64,000 nucleotides of DNA, taken from assembly GCA_008692225.1 (NCBI GenBank), contig VICG01000015.1:327001-391000 (forward strand), given 5' to 3'. Source of the stretch: Monilinia fructicola (Eukaryota > Ascomycota > Leotiomycetes > Helotiales > Sclerotiniaceae). The position numbers were made by a program, and so were the translations under genes. Every line of letters starts with the position of its first letter. The stretch's first letter is position 1. This document shows, piece by piece, positions 23,484-33,530 of the stretch. The notes below the pieces were generated by a model that was not told where the DNA came from, searched no databases, and saw only the letters and a program-made list of their open reading frames with translations.

Positions 23484-25290
23484 GTGATGTTATTTTTCGG
23501 CTCTAGATCGAAGACAGGGGATAGTTCTACTGCGCTTATGACAATCGGAACATCAATTCACCACCTCGAGCTCATCGAGAACCTTTTCAACCTATCACAT
23601 CATTGTCAACCACAAAATGCAATGAATCACGAATATATTCATACTTTTAGATCGCTTCGTGATGATTATACAAGACTTAGAGATGGAACTGAATTATTTG
23701 AAAGGATAAATGAATGCTCTGCAAACACAGAATGTAGAAGTCAAGGCAGCAGTACTGAACAACAGAACTTGAGTAGTCTCAAAAGTCATGATTATGCTAT
23801 CACCTCAAAGGCTACCGATAGTCTTGGTACTTTTTCTTCGTCTGATTCTCTCAAAATTGCTCAGGACAAGGAGAACAACGAATGTTCAGACAATAGCACG
23901 ATACAAGGTGAATCCCGCAGACCCCGCAAAGGTCACAAGAAATCGAGACGTGGATGTTACAATTGTAAGAAACGTAAAGTGAAGGTATATTCTATATTCC
24001 TCTACTTCATACCAATCTTCCTAATAAGTACAGTGTCAAGAAACTCTACCATCATGTCAGAACTGTACTAGGAATCATCTTTCTTGCTGTTATCCCAAAC
24101 CTCCTCCATGGACAAACCCCCTGAAGCCTCGCCAAATTCCCGGCTCCAACGCAGTACCTTATGTAAATCTACAAGCTACACCCACGGTATTTTCCATGGA
24201 TGATATGTTTCTCTTTCATCATTTTTTGATGCATGCTCATCCCTATTTACCAGTAGGAAGTAAAGAGATATGGGTTACTTATGTTCCAATTCTGGCTCAC
24301 CATGCAAGTAATTCTAGATCTTAACACCTTCTGGTAGCCGATAAATAATAGCTAATTATTGGGTGTGTAGAATTCATTCTTGCTTCATTCTATGCTAGCT
24401 TTATCCGCATCTCATATTTCACACAATTCACCATCCACCTCGCAAGTAGCCACCACGAACTATCATGCTTTATCTCTTCATCATCGTGTCCTCGCAATTC
24501 GTGGCCTCTCAGAGCTCTTCATAACCCTCAACTCCTCGACTCTTTCCCGGGTCCAAAAGCAAACAATTCAGGCAACCCTTTACTCCCTCACATTTCAATC
24601 CTACTACCTATCTGACTTATCCGGTTTCTTTGAACTTTTGTATTTCTTCCGTGGCTGTAGTATCCTCCGTGGTATTTTCACTACTGATGCAAAAGATGTG
24701 GGTCCAGAAATGTGTCTTGAGGGCGATGGAGGCCATTGGGAACAAATGGAGACACGACTATATGACTTACCACAAGTGCTGAATGATGATGTTCAGGATG
24801 CCGAGACTTCGTTGAGTTTTGTCAAGAGTCTCTGTCGAGGGAATAAAATGAATTGGGAATTTCACAGAATGCTAGTAGCTGTCGTACAAGATTGGAAAGT
24901 CTCTTCTCTGGCCGGTACCATTCCCACCTCACACTCTTGACTCTCATCCCAGATTCAAAGCCCTAACATCGTATAGCGTATTTCAAGTTTATTCAAATCT
25001 ATCTGGCCATCAGTAAAATGAGTAATTATACCTTCTTTAAATTTACAGATCGAGAAAACAGGGTCGGCAGAGTGTTACTTGCTCATTTCTTGGCCGTGCA
25101 AAAGATTATGGGACCGATTCTCAATAGGGAGGTCGAATTTGATAGAGAGAGGGGAGATGGTGGGTTGAGATTCACAGGAGGAATTCGAGGACATAAACAC
25201 TGGGTTGAAGGTATCTGGGATGAGTTGATCGAGGACAAGAGTAGGGAATGGGAGGCGTTCATGGAGTGGCCAAGGAGGATTTTCTCGTAG
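23484..25290 (+). CDS. Zn2Cys6 transcription factor, UPC2/sterol-uptake-control type
   Basis: Nuclear regulator. Exons are 23484-23984, 24034-24303, 24371-24914 and 24977-25290; phases agree and give about 542 residues. The DNA-binding domain is KKSRRGCYNCKKRKVK joined across intron 1 to CQETLPSCQNCTRNHLSCCY, spacing C-x2-C-x6-C-x6-C-x2-C-x6-C. The middle (FLLHSMLALSASHISH, LHHRVLAIRGLSEL) and the end (FKFTDRENRVGRVLLAHFLA, EWEAFMEWPRRIF) match fungal UPC2/ECM22-like regulators, some of which control sterol uptake while many paralogues sit in metabolic gene clusters. Intron 2 (24304-24370) is of the rare GC-AG class (GCAAGT donor). The start is uncertain: the first 100 residues are Ser/Asn-rich and the in-frame ATG at about 23623 is an alternative. 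Its target cannot be inferred. Confidence 0.85.
24304..24370 (+). other. GC-AG intron in the Zn2Cys6 gene
   Basis: The exon ends ...ILAHH, the donor is GCAAGT and the acceptor TGTAG. The joined frame gives HHNSFLLHSMLALSASH, the conserved segment of this family, in phase 0. No GT donor nearby gives this join. Confidence 0.75.
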
Positions 25291-25827
25291 AGCAAGCCTT
25301 CTTAATTGGGGAGATGGCTAGCTAAATGAAACCCGTTCATTTATTTAGCCCTACGAGATTCATCTTGAGACACATAATCGGCAGGATGTTACAAATCCAT
25401 CATATGAAATTACATTACCACCAGTATCCATCGCTAGATCAGTTAGTGACCACACTCCGACTTCCATCTGCCGACTACGATATTCAACATCATTATCCCC
25501 TTCAAGCGACATCCTGCCAGAACTCCTAACCCCAATACGGTATTCAATGTTCATCCCTCAACGTACAGATCATCTAGAGTGTTATCTTCAATATTAATAC
25601 GGCGCTGGAGCATACAGCCAGATGATCACCTATGATATCAAAGCATGCGGTTCCACCGTACATCTTCGCTATCTCAATATAAAACCCTCTATCTCAAAGC
25701 CAATTCCTCCCGTCTACACAACCTCACAGCATCAGTCTCCCAACTTCGACATCCACAAAAACATCCAAATCCAAGAAACGAATCCACATCCAAACACTCA
25801 ACTCAAGCGCATTCCCGACGCCTCAAA
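25291..25827. other. Intergenic, promoter of NEDD8
   Basis: CA/TC-rich leader before the ATG at 25828. An in-frame extension upstream to 25645 is open but lacks ubiquitin-fold features. Confidence 0.5.
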
Positions 25828-26061
25828 ATGTTCATCAAGATCCGCACCCTCACCGGCCGAGAACTCGAACTCCACATCGAGGCCACCGACAAGATGCTCA
25901 CAGTCAAGGAAAAGGTCGAGGAGCAGGAGGGCGTGCCGCCGGCGCAGCAGCGGCTTATTTACAAGGGGAAGCAGATGCTGGATGAGAAGATCGTGGGGGA
26001 GTATGGGGTTGAGGAGGGGGTGACGTTGCATCTTGTTCTTGCGTTGAGGGGCGGTGATTAG
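25828..26061 (+). CDS. NEDD8/Rub1 ubiquitin-like modifier
   Basis: Ubiquitin-fold modifier that is attached to cullins and activates SCF-type ubiquitin ligases. The 77-residue frame [18 protein letters not shown]... contains [11 protein letters not shown] at the ubiquitin I44/L-patch position and ends [16 protein letters not shown] is the NEDD8-type tail (ubiquitin has LRLRGG), with Ala at the position that discriminates the NEDD8 E1. One Asp follows the GG, so a hydrolase (Yuh1/UCHL3 type) must remove it to expose the reactive Gly. I chose the ATG at 25828 because it starts exactly at the first beta strand. The gene has no intron and high GC3 compared with its surroundings, typical of a highly expressed gene or a retro-copy. 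Confidence 0.88.
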   Translation: MFIKIRTLTGRELELHIEATDKMLTVKEKVEEQEGVPPAQQRLIYKGKQMLDEKIVGEYGVEEGVTLHLVLALRGGD

Positions 26062-27450
26062 GGGGTGGGGTGAGGATTGTGGTGCGCTTGTGATGGGGCA
26101 GGGGTGGTTTTTGAGGGTGCTACTGGTTCGGTTGATGGTTCATGGTGTGGTGGGTGGTGATGGCGGTGTTGTTGGGGCTTATGGCGAAGAGATAGGTGCC
26201 AGCCGCGAAGTCTTTTACGGCCATTAGTTGATTTTTGCGGAAGATTGCAGGGCCGCTTCTCGGGATCTGAATAGTAGATTTCATACACCTACTTGTCACA
26301 ACTAATATCTATATTGTGTTAAGTATCTGATATGATGATGTGAGATTTCTGAATGTTTGAAGCTTTTCTTATGTGATATCATGTGTTGTTTGAAGTAGCA
26401 CCTTACACTAACGACGACTTGATTCGAGATGCACGTGCAGCGCCACCGGCGATTCCTCTCCAATCCTTCTAGTGCAATCGTGGAAATTTCTTCCGTCGCC
26501 CATGAGGATTCGCTCGAAAAATATGATGACAGTGACACCGCCAGTCTCGGATATCCTGGCGGGGGAGTGACTGTATTTACTTGTGGGCCAGGGCAAGAGA
26601 AGTTTGAGCCAAAGAAAGCAAACTTGGATGAAGACTTGAATTTTGTAGCGCCGGGATTGACAGGACAACTTCTGGACCTGCAGAGTAAAGTGGATGATAT
26701 CTATAGCAGGTCCGATCTCTACCCGATATCCATGGATCATTCCGGATGTCTCGGAGAGTAGAACGATGCGGTCTTGGGAGAAAAAAAAAAACGATATCTA
26801 TCGGACGGTGGCATCTGGAACTTTGGGGTAAGAGCTGTTGGTTTAAGTATCAGGATAGCGCGGGGCTGTGAGCTGCTGATCGGTATATTGGTAATAGGAT
26901 AACGGATGAGGTAGCGGTGTGTAGTTCTAGTGGTCATACTTGGGCTTTTTATGGGTGGAAGGCGTGATATTTATGCGCGTGGATGTGTTAGTCTAGTTGA
27001 TTTTGCTGCTTTTCCGTATGATTTTCATGTGAGAGAATGCAAATGCCATGAAGGAACCTCGAGATCAGTGATCGTATTAATTGTAGAAGAACCCTTTTGA
27101 GGTGTTGTTGCGTTTATAGCCACATGATATCACTGTATACACTTATAGGTTTCACCGAGAAGCTCAATACACCACTCACTCATTCACCATCAGAATCATA
27201 GAAAGTCGACTTGGGAACAAGTATATCAAGACGAATATAGAATGAATGGCCATTGGATTCATGAAATATCGTTTAGATGGACATAGGAAGTATCTGGTTC
27301 CCTCCGCTGCAGTTCGAAGAAAACCATTCCCAGCCCGACAAATGAGTGACGGATTAAATCGCCACTTTCCCCAACTCCCTTACCTCCCTCGTTCTCCCAC
27401 CACATAATCACCCATTGATTTCTCACCCTCCCCCCCAATCATAAACCATC
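26062..27450. other. Intergenic with one unsupported frame
   Basis: Holds a 110-codon plus-strand frame at 26429-26761 described separately. Otherwise nothing is recognised. Confidence 0.4.
26429..26761 (+). CDS. Hypothetical protein, 110 aa
   Basis: Open frame of 110 codons with a fairly protein-like composition (HEDSLEKYDDSDTASLGYPG, then LNFVAPGLTGQLLDLQSKVD) and few rare patterns. No signal peptide, membrane segment or known motif. It is followed by an A run at 26782. It has no recognised homology and could be fortuitous; an overlapping minus-strand frame of the same length exists. Confidence 0.3.
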   Translation: MHVQRHRRFLSNPSSAIVEISSVAHEDSLEKYDDSDTASLGYPGGGVTVFTCGPGQEKFEPKKANLDEDLNFVAPGLTGQLLDLQSKVDDIYSRSDLYPISMDHSGCLGE

Positions 27451-27928
27451 CTAAGCTCCAGAATAAAATCCATAACTCAAATACGCCACGTTAGAATAAC
27501 ATTGACCCACAGCCCCGTTCCCATACTGCGACTTATCGCCCCCCTGGTTCAGCGCCGAGTAGAACGTAACATGATAATTAGGATCCAAACTCAAGATCTT
27601 GATGCTGTGTTGAGTAGCGCCGAAATTACCCTTGGTTGGTGCGGCAGTGTCGGTGAAGATTACCGCGCCGCCGCCACAGGCTGGGGAGTCGTTAGTTGGG
27701 CAGAAGGTGAAAAATATTCATGTTGAGGTTTTGTGAATGGATGGATGGATGGATGGGATGGGAGAAAATTTAAAACTTACCAGAGTCAGTGTAGACTGCG
27801 AATTGGGTGCTAGCTCGCTTCTCGAGGGCGGCGATGCCTGCATTTGCTTCGGCATCGGCGACTGGGAGGGCTGGGACAACGGCGGCGAAGATGGCGGTGA
27901 TGATGCTGGTGGTGTAGATGAACTTCAT
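27451..27928 (-). CDS. Small secreted protein with signal peptide and Lys-Arg site
   Basis: Two exons, 27928-27781 and 27680-27451, with a 100-bp GT-AG intron carrying a ccat microsatellite; about 125 residues. Residues 1-22 (MKFIYTTSIITAIFAAVVPA) form a classical secretion signal. It is followed by a short propeptide ending LEKR, a likely Kex2 cleavage site, and then a mature domain of about 85 residues. That domain contains only two Cys (in ACGGGAVIF and GQCYSNVAYL), which could form one disulphide, and is rich in Gly, Tyr, Thr and Ser. No enzyme motif is seen. Size, secretion and pro-site are compatible with a killer-toxin-like, cell-wall or effector protein, but none is established. Confidence 0.8.
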
Positions 27929-30900
27929 GATGAAAATTGCTATTTATTTGATGGGTTGAAGAGCTTCTGGTGAGGTTCAGTTGATATATTATAGAAGTAG
28001 ATTGAAGTGATTGTTAGGCGGATGAGAACTCAGCTAAAAGGGGGGATTCCATGATCTCTTTATACAGTTTTCTTGATCCATGGTGAGGATATTTTCTTCA
28101 AATCTTCACGCCAGCGATGCTGATTACTTGCAACTTTGTTTTCATTCTCGTGTCTGCGGTTTGATTATTGATGATGGTTAGTTATTGTGGATTGCCCCTC
28201 TGCATCTCGGTTCTAGTAAGCGCCAGTGGGGGGTAACCGAACCTGATTAGTGGGGCTCTTCCGGTGTGGGCAATGTACTACTACTACTGGACAGTGGGAG
28301 ATTAATCAGGATATCGGAGACATGAGAATGTATACAGGTACCTATGTTTCGATTACATATCAGAATATCAACGTCGAATTCGTAAATCGATGTTCCCGAT
28401 GTATGTTGATTGATAAGTAAACACTTGTACTTTCAGTCAGCCACACAATAGCACTATGTGGTTACTAACGTTTCGTAGTGCTGATCTGGTAGTCACCAGC
28501 ACAAGCTGGTACATATTATAGCGCCAATCCGGTATGCGAATAGATTTTTGCGCCTCTTTTCGAGGAGAACGTCCGCTGCTACGAATTATTAATTAAAGCG
28601 ATCTCGTGTCTTCTCATTCAACCCGGTCTCGCAAGGAAGAGTGGCAACCTTACCAATAAATCAGGCTCTAGAACTTCGATAACGGTAGTAAGTTGAGTTG
28701 AGGTTTCAGCTAAAGTTGCCTCAGTGAAGATAGCTATGTGGAGCCTCATCATTCCCCATTAAATCCGATTACATATTGTTCAATACGTACTTGGCACTTC
28801 ATCAGTGGGTATAGAGTAGGCCAATAGATACATCATCTACGAAGTATTAACCTGTTTCAGATTTTTTTATGCAGGGCGTTTGATTTATATCCTCACCGTT
28901 CGTTTATGCAGGTCATGTAAGTCTTACTGCTGATCACACCTTGCCTCCACGTTTACTCAACAATGGGATATCATACCCATGCCTATTCCGGACGGCTGGA
29001 AGATGAACCGTATCGTATCGGTTGTGATTACCGTAATGACCAAAATAATAACTTTTGATCTGGATAGTTAATACTCAGCGGAAGTCAATGAAACAGGAGG
29101 ATACGAAAAAAGTCATCATTGAGACATACGCTACTAATTCATGATTTGCCTTGGATAGCAAGTAGAAACCTTCCTCAAAGGGTGATTCTCTCGTTTTTTC
29201 ATCTTCTGAAGAGTAATTTAAGATACTAAAGAAGTTAGATTATCGTGCACTGCAAGATCTCTATGCATGGTCATATTTTCGTATTTCGGCAACCATTTCC
29301 GGATTATCATACCGATTACTTATCCGACCACTTCGGGATTTTGCCGAGTGACGATTCGGAAGTAGATCCCGGATGATTTTTGCGGATAGTGAGGTATATC
29401 CAGGTTTATCAAAGTTCATCTTGCTTGAAGAATACCTATACTGGTGATAATCTGAGGACAAACGATTTCTGTGTTGATCATGTACTATAATATTCGAGCT
29501 TTGTCAACAATAAAATACTTGTTGTTATCTAGTTCAATCTAGAGTGTAACAAGAAATAATTGCGCTTACTTATATCGATACTTCATAGAGTATATACTGT
29601 GCCTCAAACTAATGTTACTATGCTCAAAAGCACGAACTATTCTCCTAAAAGCCACGGGCCGTTAATACACCTGATACTACAACCATCACCAAGAAAAATC
29701 TAGTCCAAGTTATGATGGCATAACAGCTCTCCGTGTAACCTCATTCCAAGATCTGTATCAGAATCCAAAGAAGGTATTGTGAGCAAAATTGGTATGGTGT
29801 TATCCACCCTTCCAAACCTTTACAACTTTTTGCATAGGATCACAGTTAGCTGACGTAAATAATCTGGCCAAAGTCCTCACTGGTCTTTGAAGATTTTCAT
29901 TATTAATGGGTCAATCTTGCCCTGTACCTTTTTTCCCCAGGCTGATATTTAGGGAAGCAACTATGTATGTACGGATCAGCCCAAAGTTCAGGAACCGATG
30001 GTATTGGAAACTTTATACTTATTCTATAAAAATCCACAAGTGATTGTTCGCAATGAAAACAAATACGAAATGCTTTCACGACCCCAACAGCTTCTATGAC
30101 ATAATCTATCACATATTACTCATCTTCCTGAATCTACCACGACAGAATTTGACTTATCAAAGATGCAACAAATCGTCCCTTTCTCATATTGAAACTTAAG
30201 ACCACTATGTCAGCTCTCAAATCATTGCTTTTGGGAGTCGGGAGGTTACTATTGCTATGCGCATAGCTTGATTAGATCTCATCCGACTAGTCCAAAAGTT
30301 GTGTAAGGAAGAGAAAAGTATTCCGGCGAGTATTAGGTAGTTACAATTTTCGCACTAGAAGATCGAATGCACTTGTAATACTCGAGTAAGGTTACTATAT
30401 AAACTTGGTGAAGCATATTGGATCCCTAGACTCTTTAGCTGGGTAGTGGGCGGGTAGAAACAGAGAAGGTGGGGAATGTGGAGTAAGCTTAACGAACGAT
30501 TGGGGTGGAAACAGCGGGGTAGACTATGTCAAGCTTAAAGATATGTTTTCTTTAATGAAATACTTGTAGATATCTCGTGTGTTTATAACATCGCGGATGT
30601 TTGCTTCTCGGGACTTACAACTGAAACAGAGTATGTAAGCAGATATGCAGAGGAAAAGAGGTATGTCGAGACACGTATTTACCGTGTTACAAGAGCTCTT
30701 ATTTTCATTGGATAAAAGACTAAATGGCTTCCTGCAACCTTCCAGGTAAAGGCTATTATAAGCGGTCAACGGTTGTAGTGCAGGTCAGATACTACCTCGA
30801 ATTGAAAAGTCATTGTAAGTATGGTGTTAATGTTATCGGTTGAGAGTTGTGGCTTCATTTAATTCCATTCATTTGATTTCTTCATCTGCATTCTTTGAAC

Positions 30901-31025
30901 TTTTGAGGGAAGTCTCGATGAGCTACACAACCGCTGGGCGTCACGGCATAGTTGCATGCTTCTTACACCTAGACTAGAAGTGTATTTGGTAGTTATATAT
31001 CCATGATATATCCCATTTTTGTGTT
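27929..31025. other. Gene desert of about 3.1 kb
   Basis: Several 60-85 codon frames on the minus strand (29261-29461, 29903-30112, 30524-30769, 30859-31113) lack family features. No tRNA, repeat array or transposon ends are recognised. Confidence 0.45.
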
Positions 31026-31967
31026 TTGTCTTCTTGCTATCTTTGTACAAGTTCAACAATTCAAGAGATAGTTGAAGACCCAGATAGTTGCATCGAAATT
31101 GATTCGAAACCATTAAGCACGACTAGGGACTTGGTTACTGATCAAGCTACCGATATGGTTATTGTCAAACCCGAAATTTCAGAAGAATATCTGATTAACT
31201 TTCGAACTGAAGAAGATGACTTTACCCAGCAAGAAGCTACATCGAAAGATCAGCTCAGCAATAGACTCACAAGCTCCGGTTATACACCAAATCCCCCTTC
31301 AAGTAAGGCTACGCTCGATAAGAATATCATCATCGAAGCTGCTAATCCCGATGAAACATCTATTGTGACGTTTACACTAGAATCATCAGTCAAGCCAACA
31401 ATAAAGCAAGAGACGTTGTGCTCAATCGCAAGAGAAAACTTGCGGGCCCTTCCGCTTGCCCCGCAAGAACATCAAGACAATGTCGCAGCCCGAGTTATAG
31501 AAGAGCAGTCTATATATAGCGGAGAAGGAGCAAGCATCGGAAACTGTACTGGGGCAGATATGATACGACCGGCAGATGACAAAAAAAATAAGTCTAGCAA
31601 ATTACTTCGAGACTCTCCAGAACAACTTAATCGTCTTGTGGTGAGCAATAAGGAGGAACTTGACCACGAAGGCTGGAAATTGGAGAAAATCAATTTGAAC
31701 AAAGACTCTCAATCACTTCCTTCTCCTAAAGAAAACAAAGACTGTACTGGGTCTGATGTTGCGGAAAAATCCAATGAAGATATGGAAATCAAAGATGATA
31801 AATTTCGTCTGCGGACTTCTACATTGCAAAATCATGCATTGCAGGATCATCAAATGATGCTGATGCTTGGAGAGCAGCAAAACAAGAGGAGACTTTGGAT
31901 GGCGCGAATGGAAATGAACAAGGGTGGTGGAAGTAGCAAACGTGTTGAAATGGAATCTATGGACTGA
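31026..31967 (+). CDS. Hypothetical acidic protein with C-terminal LQDHQMMLMLGEQQ motif
   Basis: Single open frame of 313 codons, acidic and Glu/Ser/Lys-rich, predicted to be largely disordered. Near the end it has LQNHALQDHQMMLMLGEQQ followed by NKRRLWMARMEM. A very similar helical motif (ALQDYQMQLMLLEQQNKKRL) is, from memory, found at the C-terminus or before ZZ/UBA-like domains of many uncharacterised fungal proteins. The N-terminus may be incomplete, since no strong start context is visible and an upstream exon cannot be excluded. Polypyrimidine runs follow the stop. Function unknown. Confidence 0.6.
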   Translation: MSSCYLCTSSTIQEIVEDPDSCIEIDSKPLSTTRDLVTDQATDMVIVKPEISEEYLINFRTEEDDFTQQEATSKDQLSNRLTSSGYTPNPPSSKATLDKNIIIEAANPDETSIVTFTLESSVKPTIKQETLCSIARENLRALPLAPQEHQDNVAARVIEEQSIYSGEGASIGNCTGADMIRPADDKKNKSSKLLRDSPEQLNRLVVSNKEELDHEGWKLEKINLNKDSQSLPSPKENKDCTGSDVAEKSNEDMEIKDDKFRLRTSTLQNHALQDHQMMLMLGEQQNKRRLWMARMEMNKGGGSSKRVEMESMD

Positions 31968-32515
31968 TTAACATGGGCTTGCTCAGTGTGGAAGTATTTT
32001 GTCTTGTTTTTCTTTTTTTTTTTCTTTTTTGTTTTGAGTGCTGGGAATAATGAGGAAGAATTTTATAGGGATAATGTGGTTTGATGTCATCTCGTTTACT
32101 TTGTTTGTATTTGGGCGTGGCTTTGTTCATTTCATCACGAAGAGTTTCATGGCAGTTCATAGAAAATCACCAGGAGCCAAATCCATACCATATCACACCC
32201 AAGAATCTTCTTTCAATTCTTTGAATCTTGCCTCAACAGCTGTAACTGGATGTCTTGTCTAGACAGCCATCTCAATCTCAATTGAGAGCTCCCGGAATAA
32301 ATATCCGAGGCTGCTCAGGGTGCTGGAACGGGACCTCTGGACGAGCTCCACTCAATCGTCTTACGTGGCTTTACGATATGGGGTGCATGTAGTCGCCAGT
32401 AATCTCGAGCAGCGGCATATTTTGAACCTGGACGGATCACGTGGGGTTTAACGTTATTTCTTACGCGCCACCTAGGATCCATTAGCCAGCCTTCCAGTCT
32501 GTATCTGCAGGAAAC
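31968..32515. other. Convergent 3' intergenic region
   Basis: T-rich tract at 32005-32030 just after the stop of the 31-32 kb gene. At 32291-32302 the 12-mer cccggaataaat equals part of the 15-kb MITE terminus, but no partner end is found. Confidence 0.4.
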
Positions 32516-33530
32516 TCACTCGTTCAATACATCACGCTCCGCCCATGTAATTCTGATGCGTTTTCTCTTCTGGTACTCTCCGTGCTTGTCGGGCATGGAG
32601 AAGGTCTGAGGAGTGACGTGGTTGAGGCCTTTGATCTGGAAGTGCTCTTCGACCGTCATCGCAACCTCGCAGTAGGCAAATTCTTTGCGGTGGAAGATCG
32701 ACATGTTTTTGTCTCTCAACTCCTTGGTGCTGTACCTGAGTTCTTGTGGCGTTACGTTTTCGGGAAAGGCGATGGGCGCTGCGACTTCGGCTTCAGCTGC
32801 ATTTAGGGCCTATTGTTAGTTAAATCAAGGAAATGGTTATACGGAGCCTTTGTCTTACGCTCTTGATTGACATTGTCATCTGCGGCAGGTCCTGGCTGAA
32901 TGGGCTCGTCATCGATTACTGTAGATCTTTAGTCAAGACAAGCAAGTGATTGTTATGAACAAATATGTTACCTTCTTCTTTGATTTTAACATCATAGTTG
33001 CTTTCATCAACTGCATTATCATGTTGAAGATGAGTAGCAGGCAAGTGATGTTCTGGACTCATAGAATGCTGGGTGAAATGAGGATCTTCTTCAAACTGAT
33101 TGGCATATTCAGCAACAGGAGCAAGATATGGTTGAGGTTGATCATAAGCCAGAGTAACCGGTGCAGGATATTGTTGAATTGGATTGTTGTTGTTGTTTGA
33201 GAGATGAGTGTTCTGGGCCATTTTCTTGTGAAATAGCTTGGTATATTGGTCGACACAGTGAGATCCCAAGGCGAACTCATCGGAATTCTCTTGTGGAATA
33301 GGAGGGTATTGAGTTCTGTTCTGTTCTTGAAAGAAGTACGGACCATCCGTGACTTCCTCCATCTTGAATATATCGCACAATAACAAACGAGCTTGTTGTA
33401 CTGTACAATGAGATTTGTTAGTATAAAAGAGCATCAAAATAGATACATATCGATCAAAGAAGATGTGGCTTACCAGGTTGATGGGTGTGTCAATATTTTT
33501 CAGAACCAGGTTCAACTCAATCTGACGCAA
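32516..33530 (-). CDS. Hypothetical Gln/Asn/Pro-rich protein
   Basis: The best-supported core runs from about 33362 (MEEVTDGPYFFQEQ) through a Gln/Asn/Pro-rich segment (LSNNNNNPIQQYPAPV) to KIKEE, then across a GT-AG intron (about 32916-32972) to VIDDEPIQPGPAADDNVNQE. After a second, less certain junction near 32810-32855 it continues as ALNAAEAEVAAPIAFPENV and KELRDKNMSIFHRKEFAYCE, ending in a basic patch YQKRKRIRITW. An upstream frame to 33530 (IELNLVLKNIDTPIN) may be exon 1, but its splice phase does not fit as given. The disordered middle and basic tail suggest a nuclear protein. No domain is recognised and no function assigned. Confidence 0.5.

Noticed and set aside
24915..24976. Apparent frame break and TAA in the Zn2Cys6 gene
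   Set aside because: A 62-bp GT-AG intron with acceptor gtatag at 24971-24976 joins SSLA-AYFKFIQ in phase, so no indel is needed.
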